64,000 bases of DNA, from the NCBI GenBank assembly GCA_964352615.1, contig CAYGSG010000005.1, forward strand, positions 4,944 through 68,943, read 5' to 3'. Under the pieces are notes generated by a model. It saw only the letters and a program-made list of their open reading frames with translations. It was not told the origin of the DNA and did not search any database. This document shows, piece by piece, positions 8,562 to 18,131 of the stretch. The stretch comes from OFTM382 sp964352615 (lineage in GTDB: Bacteria > Planctomycetota > Phycisphaerae > Phycisphaerales > UBA1924). Position 1 is the stretch's first letter. Each line of letters opens with the position of its first letter. A program made the translations under genes and the position numbers.

Positions 8562-9332
8562 ATGGGCAGCCTTGATGGCCGCGTTGCCTTGGTGACCGGG
8601 GCCAGCGCTGGCATCGGTGAAGCGACGGCCCGCGCTTTCGTCGAGGCGGGAGCGTGTGTCGTGGTCAACGCTCGGCGGAGCGATCGACTCAAAGCGCTCC
8701 GCAACGAGCTAGGCGCCGAGCACGTCGCGCTGTGCGAGGGCGATGCCTCGGACCCTGGTGTCATCGCGGCCATGCTGGCTACCGCCAAAGGCGTGTTCGG
8801 CTCCGTTGCTGATCTTGTGGTTGTCAACGCCGGGCGTGGTCTGGCGGGCAGCGTGCTGACGAGCGACCCCGCGCAGTGGGACGACATGATCCGCGTCAAC
8901 CTCGCGGGCGCTGCCCATCTCATGCGGCAGGCATCCGAGGCCATGCTCGCCGACATCGACGAGCGAGGCGATTGGCTCAGCCACCCGCACGACATCGTGG
9001 TGCTCGGCTCGACCGTTGGCCGGCATATCTCGCCTTTCAGTTCCATGTACGGCTCGACCAAGTTCGGCGTGGGCTCGCTCGCCGAGGCCCTTCGGCGGGA
9101 GGTCGGTCCCAGGGGCATCCGCGTTTCGCTTCTTGAGCCCGGCATCGTGCGGACCGAGTTTCAGCAGGTCGCGGGCTACGACCCCGAGAGTTTCGGGGCT
9201 CTGATGGACAAGTTCGGCCCGGTTCTGGACCCGAGCGACATCGCCCGGATGATCCGGTTCATCGCTGAGCAGCCCAGCCACGTGGCGATTGGGGATGTCG
9301 TGATCCGGGGCACGCGCCAGGACTATCCCTAG
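8562..9332 (+). CDS. SDR-family short-chain dehydrogenase/reductase
   Basis: This is a classical short-chain dehydrogenase of 256 residues. The N-terminal TGASAGIGEA motif binds NAD(P). The NAG motif is present as VVNAGRG, the catalytic serine lies in VLGSTVGRH, and YGSTK carries the catalytic Tyr and Lys. An AGGAGA site lies 9 bases before the ATG; the longer frame upstream belongs to the shadow of the previous gene. Homologues are often annotated as oxidoreductases acting on 3-hydroxy acids or alcohols, but the substrate cannot be read from the sequence. It follows the glutamate dehydrogenase and may share its transcript. Confidence 0.88.
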   Translation: MGSLDGRVALVTGASAGIGEATARAFVEAGACVVVNARRSDRLKALRNELGAEHVALCEGDASDPGVIAAMLATAKGVFGSVADLVVVNAGRGLAGSVLTSDPAQWDDMIRVNLAGAAHLMRQASEAMLADIDERGDWLSHPHDIVVLGSTVGRHISPFSSMYGSTKFGVGSLAEALRREVGPRGIRVSLLEPGIVRTEFQQVAGYDPESFGALMDKFGPVLDPSDIARMIRFIAEQPSHVAIGDVVIRGTRQDYP

Positions 9333-9508
9333 GCCTGCGAGGGTTGAGAAGCTGTTCGCCAGAATCCGGGGAAGCCCGGGGCTGCAACGCGAGTACGCTA
9401 AGCCGGAACAATCGCAGATAGGTTTGCGTACACTTACTTGAGGGCATGGGTTCCCATGCCCGCTAGCATCGAATGGGGCTCGGTGAGCCCCGACGCAAGG
9501 AGCGAGCC

Positions 9509-9784
9509 ATGAACAGGCGCAGAACGATCAGCAGGGCGGCAGTGGTTGGTGCGGGCACCGCATTGCTGCTGATTTCCACGGGTTGCAACAACGCGGGCGA
9601 GGGCGCCCTTACCGGCGCGGGCCTTGGCGCTCTGGGCGGCCTAGCCATCGGCTCGGTGACCGGTAGCGCCGGCGCGGGTGCTGCCATCGGCGCCGTCGCG
9701 GGCGGCGTGGGCGGCGCGGTCATCGGCGACCAGAACGAGCGGCGCGACAAGCGCGATCGTGTTCGCGGCCACGACGAGTGGTAA
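9509..9784 (+). CDS. Glycine-zipper lipoprotein
   Basis: This 91-residue protein has a signal peptide with a lipobox-like ending (LLISTGCNN), so the lipidated cysteine would be about residue 23. The rest is a Gly/Ala-rich glycine zipper (GAGLGALGGLAIGSVTG, then GAVAGGVGGAVIGD), followed by a charged tail (ERRDKRDRVRG). This resembles the small outer-membrane lipoproteins of the glycine-zipper/OmpA-linker type (SlyB, YMGG-like). It probably inserts in or spans the outer membrane. Its end overlaps the GTG start of endonuclease IV by 7 bases. Confidence 0.8.
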   Translation: MNRRRTISRAAVVGAGTALLLISTGCNNAGEGALTGAGLGALGGLAIGSVTGSAGAGAAIGAVAGGVGGAVIGDQNERRDKRDRVRGHDEW

Positions 9785-10737
9785 ACCGGTCGCCCTTCAA
9801 ATCAGCTTCCAAACGATCGGCCCAGCCAGCAATCCTGCTGGTTGGGTCGCATTTGTCGGTTGCGGGCGGCATGCACCTCGCATTGCTCGAAGCCGAGCGA
9901 CTCGGGCTCGACTGCGTGCAGGTGTTCACCAAGAACCAGCGGCAATGGAAGGCCAAGCCGCTCGACCCGGACGCTGTCTCGGAGTGGACCGCCGAGGTAG
10001 CCCGTCTCGGTTGGCAGGACCGAACCGTCAGCCACGCGAGCTACCTGATCAACCTGGCAAGCCCGGACGATGCGTTGTGGCGCAAATCAATCGACCTGAT
10101 GCGCGTCGAACTCGAACGCTGCGAGGCGCTGGGCATCCCGAATCTCGTGCATCATCCGGGTGCGTTTACGACCTCGGATGAGCAGGCGGGGCTCACCCGC
10201 ATCGTGGAGGCCTACGCGGAGTTGTTCAAGCAGACGGCTGGCTTTGCAACCGTGAGCTGCCTTGAAAACACCGTCGGCTCGGGGTCGAACCTCGGCGGGC
10301 CGTTCGAGCACCTGGGCGAGCTGCGCACGCGGATCGTCGAGGCGACCGGCGAAGATGCCCGTATCGGGTACTGCATCGATACCTGCCACGCGCACGCGGC
10401 GGGCTGCGACCTCTCGACGAGAGCTGGTGCCGATGCGGCGCTCGATGCGTTCGACCGCATCGCGGGGCTAACCAACATCCGGGTGCTGCATCTCAATGAC
10501 TCGATGGGCGGCGTAGCCAGCCACCGGGACCGCCACGCCCACATCGGCGAGGGCACGATCGGCGTGAGCACACGCGGCTCGGCGCTGGCCAACAGCGGGT
10601 TCGCAGCGGTCGTCAACCGGCCCGAGCTTCGGGGCGTGCCGATGATCCTTGAAACGCCCAAGGGCGAGACCGAGGCGGGCACGGCGTTCGACACGCTCAA
10701 CGTGCGCCGGCTCCGCAAACTCGTTGATATTCCATGA
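9778..10737 (+). CDS. nfo: Deoxyribonuclease IV (AP endonuclease, endonuclease IV)
   Basis: This TIM-barrel enzyme cuts DNA at abasic sites in base-excision repair and uses three zinc ions. Seen here are GSHLSVAGGM at the start of the barrel, QVFTKNQRQW, NLVHHPGA, SCLENTVGSG, GYCIDTCHAHAAG, LHLNDS with SHRDRHAHIGEG, and a final ILETPKGE. The zinc-ligand His, Glu and Asp residues all lie in these motifs. At 319 residues it is slightly long, because the GTG start gives about 20 extra N-terminal residues. No ATG or GTG lies nearer the fold, so the start is kept with some doubt. Confidence 0.92.
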   Translation: MVNRSPFKSASKRSAQPAILLVGSHLSVAGGMHLALLEAERLGLDCVQVFTKNQRQWKAKPLDPDAVSEWTAEVARLGWQDRTVSHASYLINLASPDDALWRKSIDLMRVELERCEALGIPNLVHHPGAFTTSDEQAGLTRIVEAYAELFKQTAGFATVSCLENTVGSGSNLGGPFEHLGELRTRIVEATGEDARIGYCIDTCHAHAAGCDLSTRAGADAALDAFDRIAGLTNIRVLHLNDSMGGVASHRDRHAHIGEGTIGVSTRGSALANSGFAAVVNRPELRGVPMILETPKGETEAGTAFDTLNVRRLRKLVDIP

Positions 10738-10826
10738 CAACCCCCGTCTGAGCCGATGGATGGGACTCAGCGAGCGAACCCGCGGGCGTCCAACTCGGTA
10801 CGACCCGGAACCACGATGCAGCGGAG

Positions 10827-11849
10827 ATGAGCATGCCTTGGCCCAGAAGCGGCGCGATTCTGATCGGTTTAACAGTGCTCGCCGCCGGGCTGATGGGCTG
10901 CGCCTCATCATCAGAAACCGCGGGTGGCTCGGATGACGCGGCGCCAGCGCCAGCCAACACCGGGCGTGACACGGGCGGCGCCGTCACACGGGGCGATGAA
11001 CTGCTCCAGCAGGGCGCACTCGAAGCAGCATTGGCCGAGTTTGAGCGGGTCATCGAGACCAACCCCGAGGTCACGCTCGCGTACATGCGGGCGGGCGATA
11101 TCTACCGCCAGCAGGGCGACTTCGAGACCGCCGAGCGGCGGTACGGTCGCGCGGCCCAGATCGAGCCGCAGAACTTCGATGCCCAGTACCTGCACGGCCT
11201 GACGCTGCAACTGCTCTCCCGGATGGACGATGCGGTGCGCGCGTACCTGCGTGCGCTATCGGTTCGGCCCGACGACTTCAACGCAAACCTGAATCTGGGC
11301 ACCGCGTTTTTGCAACTCGGTGAGCCCGAGCAGGGGTTGCCCTACGCGCTGCGTGCGACCGAGATCAGGTCTACCGACGGCCCGGCGCGGGTGAACCTGG
11401 GCGCGACATACGCGGCGCTCGACCGGCATGCCGAGGCCGTGCGCGAGTACGAGAGCGCGTCAGAACTCATGACGCTCGGCCCGGAACTGCTTGTGAACCT
11501 CGCCGAGAGCCAGGGCCAGCTTGGCCGATACGCCCAGATGGAGGGCACGCTTCGGCAGGTCGTTCGGATGGACCCGTCGGCGAGCGTGTGGGAGCGGCTG
11601 GGCAGCGCGCAGTTCAGGAGCCGGCGCTACCAGGACGCGCTGGAGAGCTTCTCGACCGCGGTTAGCACGGACCCGAACCACTACCCCGCGCACAACGGGG
11701 TCGGGGTGTGCCTGCTGAACCGGTACCTGTGGTCGGGCAAAACCGACACCGCCGCTCTCGATGGAGCGATGGCCGCGATGCGAACGAGTTTGACGATCCG
11801 ACGTGACCAGCCGAGGATTCTCGAACTGCTCAGCCGCTACGGCCGCTGA
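10827..11849 (+). CDS. TPR-repeat lipoprotein
   Basis: This 340-residue protein begins with a signal peptide and a lipobox (AAGLMGCASS). A low-complexity linker follows, then about seven tetratricopeptide repeats from residue ~50 to the end. Clear units are AALAEFERVIETNPEV, AERRYGRAAQIEPQNF, AVRAYLRALSVRPDDF and ALESFSTAVSTDPNHY. TPRs mediate protein contacts. As a lipoprotein it would sit in the periplasm, bound to a membrane, and could serve in envelope or pilus assembly in the manner of PilF/NlpI. No partner is evident in the neighbourhood. Confidence 0.83.
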   Translation: MSMPWPRSGAILIGLTVLAAGLMGCASSSETAGGSDDAAPAPANTGRDTGGAVTRGDELLQQGALEAALAEFERVIETNPEVTLAYMRAGDIYRQQGDFETAERRYGRAAQIEPQNFDAQYLHGLTLQLLSRMDDAVRAYLRALSVRPDDFNANLNLGTAFLQLGEPEQGLPYALRATEIRSTDGPARVNLGATYAALDRHAEAVREYESASELMTLGPELLVNLAESQGQLGRYAQMEGTLRQVVRMDPSASVWERLGSAQFRSRRYQDALESFSTAVSTDPNHYPAHNGVGVCLLNRYLWSGKTDTAALDGAMAAMRTSLTIRRDQPRILELLSRYGR

Positions 11850-11864
11850 GGCGTTGACTCACAT

Positions 11865-11948
11865 TCAGAGCAGCGTGAGGTAGCTGAGCAGGGAGAGCAG
11901 GGCGATTCGCTTCTGGGTGTCGGTGAGCTTGAGGAGCAGGGTCGTCAT
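11865..11948 (-). CDS. Small Leu-rich peptide, 27 aa
   Basis: A short reading frame encodes MTTLLLKLTDTQKRIALLSL and then LSYLTLL before a TGA stop. An AGGAGA site lies 8 bases before the ATG, which is stronger than at many long genes here. The peptide is basic and leucine-rich and could form one amphipathic or membrane-seeking helix. It lies in the 260-base gap between two convergent-free plus-strand genes. No known family is recognised. It could be a chance frame, but the ribosome site and the coherent hydrophobic pattern argue for translation. Confidence 0.45.
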   Translation of the reverse strand: MTTLLLKLTDTQKRIALLSLLSYLTLL

Positions 11949-12109
11949 CTTTGATTTCTCCTGGCTCCACCCTCGCGGCTCTGCGGGGTGATGCCTTCGC
12001 AGGGTCATAGTTCAAGCCGCGTGCCAGAGGCTGGCTCTCGCAAGGCAGGCCCGCTTGCAATGCATGAGAGCGGTTCTTGACCGGGCCTGTCCGAGAATAC
12101 ACTCTTGGC

Positions 12110-13852
12110 GTGTTGATCCCAAGCCACACGTTGCGTCGCGGCAGCACCACGGCGTGGTGGCTCTTGGCGGCGGTGTTCTCGGTCCTGCTCGCACCGCTGG
12201 CCCTCGGGCAGGCCGAGCAGGCCACTGCAGCGAGCAAGCACGCCATCGCGGTGGGAGTCTCGCGCTGGTTCGCAACCGGCGGGGGTGACCAGCCAAACTG
12301 GGCTGACCAGAGCATCACCGCTGCACGGGTCGAGGTCCGCTTCGAGCGTGATCTCGTGGGCGAGGGCCAAGCATGTGGCGAGGGCTGCGTGGGCAACGCT
12401 GCGGCTCAAGCGATCGACGGGCTGCGCGCGCACGCCCGGGGTCTGGTGAGTGGGCTAGGCCCATCGCTGGCGGTGAGCGTTGAACTCGCGGGCGATTGGA
12501 TCCCTCTGACCGCAGCGGAACTGGCATCGCCCGATCTGATGCTCAGGCGTGGCATCGACAGCGTGGCCGTGCTCGCGGGCGAACAGACCCGCGTGACGTT
12601 TGCCTCCGCGTTCCACGGCGTGTCGCCGATCACGAAGTCGTTTCGGCAGGAGTTGAGCAATCTGGCTGCGTCGGGTTTGGGCGATACGTTCGCGGCGGCC
12701 GTGGGCCCAGCCGAACTCGCCGAGCAGCGGGGCGTGCGGTTCTACCGCTTCGAGGCCGAGCACTGGGCCCAGCTTGAACCGGGCGGGATGCTGGTTCGGC
12801 TCCAGCGTGGAGCGCACATCGCCACCCCGCACAGGGTCATGCGGCCCGAGATGCTCGCGGGATTGGCAGAACAGCTCACCGTGCATCTGGTTCAGCGGTC
12901 GAGCCATGAAGATGCATCCAACAGATGCCGGGCGATTGACCTGCTGACATGCGAGCCCGATGGTGACGATGCCTCACCTCTGGCGCGGGCCACGGTGCTG
13001 ATGGCGCTGGAGCGGGCAGCCATGGCGGGGGTTATGCCCGACGAGGCTCTTGCTGCGGCGGATGTGCGTTGGATGGAGTTTGCAGCGGATGAGGCTCGGC
13101 TCATGCCGCAGGTTGCGGGGATGCTCGCGATGGCTGACGTGCGCGAGCAGATGCCCCGGGCGCTGCGCGCGCGAGTTGATGCTTCGCTGCATTCGGTCAT
13201 GGACCAGCTCGAAACGATCCCGTGGAGTGGGACCCCGAGCGAGGCGATCGGGCTCTGGGCGCTCGCAGCAGAGCACGCGGACAGCTCGGAGGCGCGCGCG
13301 CGAATCGGTCGAGCCCTTGGCGAAGTTATTTCGGCCAAGGGGATGGAAGGCATGGTCAGCCTGCTGCCCTGGTCGGCGTGGGCGGATTCGGCCTTGCACG
13401 AGGGCGAGGCGATGCAGTCGCAGGCTGCGCTGCGGGAGTTACGCCGGGTGATGTGGACCAACCAGTTTCAAGCATCCGACGCGGTGCGCGGCAGCGAGGA
13501 CTTTGTAGGCGGGCTGGTGTTTGCGACCGGCGGGATGCCCTCGTCGGCCAGCATCCGCCCGATGGTGTTCGCGGCGTGGGCGCTGGGAGACTCCCGGCTG
13601 ACCAATCGGCAGGAGGCCATGGGCAGCGCCGACCAACGCGGCGAACTGCTCAGGGTGCTCAGTGGGCTTGGTTTCATCCGGGCGTTGACCGTTGATGAGG
13701 CATCGGCGTACCGGTCGACTCTGCCAGCGAGCGTGGTGGGGGGTGTTCGGCGGACGCTGTGGGACTCGCAGGTCCACGCAGAGGACACGGCCTTGGCGCT
13801 GCTCGCGTGCCTTGAAACGCTCGAAAGCCTCGGTGACATACCGGCCGAATAG
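12110..13852 (+). CDS. Secreted hypothetical protein, about 580 aa
   Basis: I do not recognise a family. A GTG at 12110 places a convincing signal peptide at the start (AWWLLAAVFSVLLAPLALGQA); the frame can be extended 11 codons upstream from a TTG, but these add nothing signal-like. The mature protein is Ala/Glu-rich, with regions such as GVSPITKSFRQELSNLAASG and QLEPGGMLVRLQRGAH. The long C-terminal half is helical and carries repeated Ala-Leu patterns. It is probably periplasmic or surface-located. It stands alone, about 220 bases ahead of gyrA. Confidence 0.72.
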   Translation: MLIPSHTLRRGSTTAWWLLAAVFSVLLAPLALGQAEQATAASKHAIAVGVSRWFATGGGDQPNWADQSITAARVEVRFERDLVGEGQACGEGCVGNAAAQAIDGLRAHARGLVSGLGPSLAVSVELAGDWIPLTAAELASPDLMLRRGIDSVAVLAGEQTRVTFASAFHGVSPITKSFRQELSNLAASGLGDTFAAAVGPAELAEQRGVRFYRFEAEHWAQLEPGGMLVRLQRGAHIATPHRVMRPEMLAGLAEQLTVHLVQRSSHEDASNRCRAIDLLTCEPDGDDASPLARATVLMALERAAMAGVMPDEALAAADVRWMEFAADEARLMPQVAGMLAMADVREQMPRALRARVDASLHSVMDQLETIPWSGTPSEAIGLWALAAEHADSSEARARIGRALGEVISAKGMEGMVSLLPWSAWADSALHEGEAMQSQAALRELRRVMWTNQFQASDAVRGSEDFVGGLVFATGGMPSSASIRPMVFAAWALGDSRLTNRQEAMGSADQRGELLRVLSGLGFIRALTVDEASAYRSTLPASVVGGVRRTLWDSQVHAEDTALALLACLETLESLGDIPAE

Positions 13853-14073
13853 GGTGCCCTGAGGACGATCGGCAGCGGGCATTTACGGTCAAAATCAATG
13901 CTGAATTGGCGTTGCGGGCAGGCCTGAATCCGAGGCATGAAACCGTTGGATCGCCTATGCTATTGAGCGGCCTCAATGGGCCTGAATCAGCGGCCTGTTC
14001 GGGGCCTTCCCACACGCATTCTTCACCCGGTTCGAGGGCTCTTGAGCCTGCAAGCCCGGGACCTTGAGACTCT

Positions 14074-16845
14074 ATGACCAACGACGATCAGACCACCAAC
14101 ACGCCCCCGGGTGATGGCCAAGACGAAGCCAACGAAGGCCCGATCGGCGGCTCGACCGAGGGCCTCGGCACGGTCATCGATTTGCAGATCGAAGACGAAC
14201 TCAAGGACTCGTACCTGACCTATGCCATGAGCACGATCATGGACCGGGCGCTGCCCGATGTCCGCGACGGACTCAAGCCCAGCCAGCGGCGAATCCTCGT
14301 CGCGATGAACGACCTCAAGCTCAGGCCCGGCCGAAAGCACCTCAAGTGCGCCAAGATCTGCGGCGATACGTCGGGCAACTACCACCCGCACGGCGAGAGC
14401 GTGATCTACCCGACGATGGTCGGGATGGCGCAGTCGTGGAAGATGTCGGTGCCGCTCGTTGACCCGCAGGGCAACTTCGGTTCGATCGATGGCGACCCGC
14501 CGGCGGCGATGCGTTACACCGAGGCGCGGATGCACCACGGCGCGACGGACCTGCTCGCCGATCTTGATCTTGACACGGTGGACTTTCAGCCCAACTACGA
14601 CGACCGGCTCATGGAGCCGCTCGTGCTGCCGGGCAAATTTCCCAACCTGCTCATCAACGGCGGCATGGGCATCGCTGTCGGTATGGCAACGAGCCTGCCG
14701 CCGCACAACCCGACAGAAATCTTTGACGCGATTACCCGCGTGATTGTGAACCCCGAGGTCACGCTGCTCGACCTGATGAGCGACGAGCTTGACGAGGCGG
14801 GCACGGTCGTGCGGCGCGGCGTGCAGGGACCGGACTTTCCGACCGGCGGCGTGATCCACGGTCGATCGGGCATCGGCCAGGCGTACACCACGGGTCGCGG
14901 CAAGGTCGTGGTTCGCGGGAGCGTCCATATCGAGCCGCTGGGCCGGGGCGACCGCGAGCAGTTGGTGATCGATGAGATCCCGTACTCGCTCGTGCAGAAC
15001 ACGCTGGTCGAACGCATTGTGGATGCGATCAAGGACGAGCGGATCAAGGACGTCTCGGACGTGCGCAACGAGTCGGGCCGCGAGGCACGAACACGGATCG
15101 TGGTTGAGCTTAAAAAGGGCGCCGATCCGCGCGTGGTGGAGAACCAGCTCTACCAGTTTACGCCGTTGCAGCAGACGTTCAGCATCATGAACATCGCGTT
15201 GGTTCGCCGCCAGCCGCGCACACTTGGGCTTCGCGAGCTGATCGATTGCTACGTCGATCACCGCGTGGTGGTTATCCGCAGGCGGACGGCCCACCTGCTC
15301 CGCGAGGCCAAGAAGAAGGCCCACCTGCTGGAGGGTCTGATCTACGCGGTGTGCGAGATCGACGAGATCATCGCGCTTATCCGTGGTTCCAAGACCCGCG
15401 ATGAGGCGATCAAGAAGCTCATGGCCCGGCGGTACCAGATCGCTGCGGACCACCCGGCGGCGCCGATCATTCCCCAGCGGCTGCTCGATCAATCCGGTCG
15501 GAACGCCGGCGCTGGCGGGACGGCGCTCACCCGCGTGCAGGCCGAGGCGATCGGTTCGATGCGGCTCATCCAGCTCGTCGGGCTCGAGATCGAGAAGCTT
15601 GTCAGCGAGTACAGCGGCCTGGTCGACGAGATCGAGGGCTACGAGCTGATCCTCGCCGACCAACAGCGCGTGCTCGACATCGTGCTGGAAGACATCGCCG
15701 AGATGAAGCAGCGGTACGGTCGCGTGCGGCTCACGCGGATCGAAGAAGCCGAGGGCGATATCGATCTTGAGTCGCTCATCCAGGTCGAGGACATGGCGGT
15801 GACGATCTCCAACCAGGGCTACGCCAAGCGCGTTCCCCTGAGCACGTACTCGGCACAGGGCCGGGGCGGCAAGGGTATCCGGGCGAGCGATTCCAAGGAC
15901 GACGATTTCATTCGCAGCGTGTTCGTGGCCAGCACGCACGACAACCTGCTCTCGTTCACCGATACGGGACGCATGTTCAAGCGGAAGGTCTACGAGCTTC
16001 CGGCGATGAGCCGAACGAGCAAGGGCCGGGCGCTCGTGAACTTGCTGGAGCTTCGCGAGAGCGAGCAGACGTGCGCGTATCTCGCGGTCGCGGACTTTGA
16101 GGCATCGAGCCAGTTCCTGACGTTCGTCACGCGGTCGGGAATCGTCAAGCGGACAGCGCTCAAGGAGTACGCCAACGTTCGGCGGACGGGCATCATCGCG
16201 GTGAACCTGCGCGAGGGCGACGGGCTGCTTGATGTACTGCTGACCGACGGCAGCGACGACCTGATGCTGGTCACCAGCGCGGGTATGGCCATCCGGTTCA
16301 ACGAGCAGGACGCACGGCTCATGGGCCGAAACGCCTCGGGTGTCAAAGGCATCGAGCTTGCCGACGGCGTTGAAGTGATCGGCGTGGTCCGCGTACCCAT
16401 GACGCCGGACGACGAAGGTGACCTGATGACCAGCGACGAATCCATCGAACGCGGGCTCAGTTTGCTGACCATCACCGAGCACGGGTACGGCAAGCGGACG
16501 CTCGTGGATGACTACCGCGTGCAGCCCGAGGAGGGCAAGGCCCGTTCGCAGTCGCGTGGCGGCAAGGGCCGAAGCGACATCAAGACCTCGGCTCGGAACG
16601 GGCGGCCTGTCTCGGCCACGGGTGTCGAGGACTCCGACGAGTTGGTCGTGGTGACCCGGCGAGGCCAACTCGTGCGGCTGGAGGCCTCGACCATCAGTCA
16701 GATCGGGCGCGGCACGCAAGGTGTTCGCGTCGTTCGAGTTAGCGATGGAGACTCGGTGATTTCTGCGGCCCGAATCCCGGCTGAAGAGGCCTCTGAGAGC
16801 GATGCATCGGCTTCTGAGCCGGAAGCGGGCACCGACGCGGAGTAA
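14074..16845 (+). CDS. gyrA: DNA gyrase subunit A
   Basis: GyrA cuts and rejoins DNA in the ATP-dependent supercoiling tetramer with GyrB. The 923-residue protein has an acidic N-terminal extension of about 40 residues, then SYLTYAMSTIMDRALPDVRDG. The active-site tyrosine lies in PPAAMRYTEARM. A C-terminal beta-pinwheel follows, with the GyrA box seen as AQGRGGKGIRAS. That box favours gyrase over topoisomerase IV. The acidic tail (EEASESDASASEPEAG) is typical. The gene stands apart from gyrB, which is not in the window. The ATG follows the context CTTGAGACTCT without a strong ribosome site. Confidence 0.96.
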   Translation: MTNDDQTTNTPPGDGQDEANEGPIGGSTEGLGTVIDLQIEDELKDSYLTYAMSTIMDRALPDVRDGLKPSQRRILVAMNDLKLRPGRKHLKCAKICGDTSGNYHPHGESVIYPTMVGMAQSWKMSVPLVDPQGNFGSIDGDPPAAMRYTEARMHHGATDLLADLDLDTVDFQPNYDDRLMEPLVLPGKFPNLLINGGMGIAVGMATSLPPHNPTEIFDAITRVIVNPEVTLLDLMSDELDEAGTVVRRGVQGPDFPTGGVIHGRSGIGQAYTTGRGKVVVRGSVHIEPLGRGDREQLVIDEIPYSLVQNTLVERIVDAIKDERIKDVSDVRNESGREARTRIVVELKKGADPRVVENQLYQFTPLQQTFSIMNIALVRRQPRTLGLRELIDCYVDHRVVVIRRRTAHLLREAKKKAHLLEGLIYAVCEIDEIIALIRGSKTRDEAIKKLMARRYQIAADHPAAPIIPQRLLDQSGRNAGAGGTALTRVQAEAIGSMRLIQLVGLEIEKLVSEYSGLVDEIEGYELILADQQRVLDIVLEDIAEMKQRYGRVRLTRIEEAEGDIDLESLIQVEDMAVTISNQGYAKRVPLSTYSAQGRGGKGIRASDSKDDDFIRSVFVASTHDNLLSFTDTGRMFKRKVYELPAMSRTSKGRALVNLLELRESEQTCAYLAVADFEASSQFLTFVTRSGIVKRTALKEYANVRRTGIIAVNLREGDGLLDVLLTDGSDDLMLVTSAGMAIRFNEQDARLMGRNASGVKGIELADGVEVIGVVRVPMTPDDEGDLMTSDESIERGLSLLTITEHGYGKRTLVDDYRVQPEEGKARSQSRGGKGRSDIKTSARNGRPVSATGVEDSDELVVVTRRGQLVRLEASTISQIGRGTQGVRVVRVSDGDSVISAARIPAEEASESDASASEPEAGTDAE

Positions 16846-16893
16846 AGCGATAGCCTGTGGCGCACCAGCCAAGACTTGATACACTGGAGCCCT

Positions 16894-17250
16894 ATGGCCA
16901 GCGATTGGTCCGAACGAATCTTGGTTTCTGAGCTCTCTGACGAGCCCGCGTTGAGTGAAGAGCTCACGGTGCTCGAAGAGCGCATCGGTTCCGCGCCGCC
17001 CGGCGAGCCGCCGAGCGTGGTCATCAATTGCGCAAGCGTGACCTACGTCAACAGCTCCAACCTGGCACAGCTCCTGAAAATCCGCAAGATGCTCGCCGAC
17101 TCGGGCGGCCTACTGAGGATCTGCTCGGTGACCGACGAGGTCTGGTCCGTGCTGCTGGTCACCGGGCTCGACAAGGTGTTCCAGTTCGCGCCCGACCCGA
17201 TGACCGCTCTGGCGGGCCTGCAACTCGAACTCGACCCCGCGGCGGAGTGA
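16894..17250 (+). CDS. STAS-domain anti-sigma-factor antagonist-like protein
   Basis: This 118-residue protein carries one STAS domain. The core strand SVVINCASVTYVNSSNLAQL includes the serine pair that corresponds to the phosphorylatable serine of SpoIIAA-type antagonists. LKIRKMLADSGGLLRIC and the helix VWSVLLVTGLDKVF complete the fold. In the known families the protein toggles between partners by serine phosphorylation. No anti-sigma kinase gene is adjacent. The ATG is preceded by GGAG. A LolD-like ATPase gene follows 71 bases later on the same strand, perhaps in one transcript. Confidence 0.85.
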   Translation: MASDWSERILVSELSDEPALSEELTVLEERIGSAPPGEPPSVVINCASVTYVNSSNLAQLLKIRKMLADSGGLLRICSVTDEVWSVLLVTGLDKVFQFAPDPMTALAGLQLELDPAAE

Positions 17251-17321
17251 GCCGCCAACGGCTGACGCTCCGGTCCGCGAATCGGCATCCATCGAGCGTT
17301 CGGGCGGTACACGATCTATCC

Positions 17322-18104
17322 ATGAACGCATCTGTTGCCAATCCGACCAGCCCGGATCGCGCCGACGCGCCCAAGATCGGTGACGCTGTAGCGCTGCTCG
17401 AAGGCGTCAGCAAGACCTACTACAAGCCCGATGGCTCGATCATGGTCGAGGCGCTCAAGGGCGTGGATGTGCGCATCAACCGCGGCGATTACCTGGCGAT
17501 CATGGGGTCCAGCGGCAGCGGCAAATCCACCCTGATGAACATCCTGGGCTGTCTTGATAAGCCGACGGGCGGGCGGTTCCTGCTTGCGGATCGTGATGTG
17601 CAGGAAATGGACGATGAGTCGCTCAGCGCGTTCCGAGGGCGCACCGTGGGGTTCGTGTTTCAGGCGTTCAACCTGATCCCGCAGTTGACAATCGAGCAGA
17701 ACGTCGAGGTGCCGCTGTTCTATCAGGGGGTATCCAAGACGGAGCGCCGGGAGAGGGCGGCGGCGGCGCTGGAATCGGTGGGCTTAGCTGATCGCATGGG
17801 CCACAGGCCCCGTGAACTCTCGGGCGGTCAGCAGCAACGGGTGGCGATCGCGCGTGCGCTGGTGACCAGCCCAGTAATCCTGATGGCCGACGAGCCCACG
17901 GGCAACCTCGATTCCACCACCAGCGAGTCGATTCTGCAACTGTTCGAGTCGCTGCACGATGTCGGGCTGACCATTCTGATGGTCACGCACGACGACGAGG
18001 TCGCCGACCGCTGCGAGCGAATCCTGCGGCTGAAAGACGGCCTGGTGGAATACGACAAGGTGCTGCGGTCAAGGCGGGGTGCTTCGCCAACCTCCCCGGC
18101 GTGA
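17322..18104 (+). CDS. ABC transporter ATP-binding protein, LolD/MacB type
   Basis: This 260-residue nucleotide-binding subunit has Walker A (GSSGSGKST), a Q loop (VGFVFQAFNLIPQLT), the signature LSGGQQQR, Walker B (VILMADEPTGNLD) and the H loop (MVTHDDE). The insert LDKPTGGRFLL with FVFQ is typical of the LolD/MacB/FtsE subgroup, which exports lipoproteins or macrolides or acts on envelope tension. The matching permease is not next to it, so it is an orphan here and must act with a permease encoded elsewhere. The ATG lacks a strong ribosome site. An N-terminal extension of about 25 residues is of no known function. Confidence 0.9.
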   Translation: MNASVANPTSPDRADAPKIGDAVALLEGVSKTYYKPDGSIMVEALKGVDVRINRGDYLAIMGSSGSGKSTLMNILGCLDKPTGGRFLLADRDVQEMDDESLSAFRGRTVGFVFQAFNLIPQLTIEQNVEVPLFYQGVSKTERRERAAAALESVGLADRMGHRPRELSGGQQQRVAIARALVTSPVILMADEPTGNLDSTTSESILQLFESLHDVGLTILMVTHDDEVADRCERILRLKDGLVEYDKVLRSRRGASPTSPA

Positions 18105-18131
18105 GCGCGACGGCGCTGCCATAATGCTGGC

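Noticed and set aside
14023..16884. Minus-strand open frame of 953 codons opposite gyrA
   Set aside because: It is the antisense of gyrA, with low-complexity His/Asp/Arg composition and no recognisable domain. It is a shadow of strong third-position G+C.
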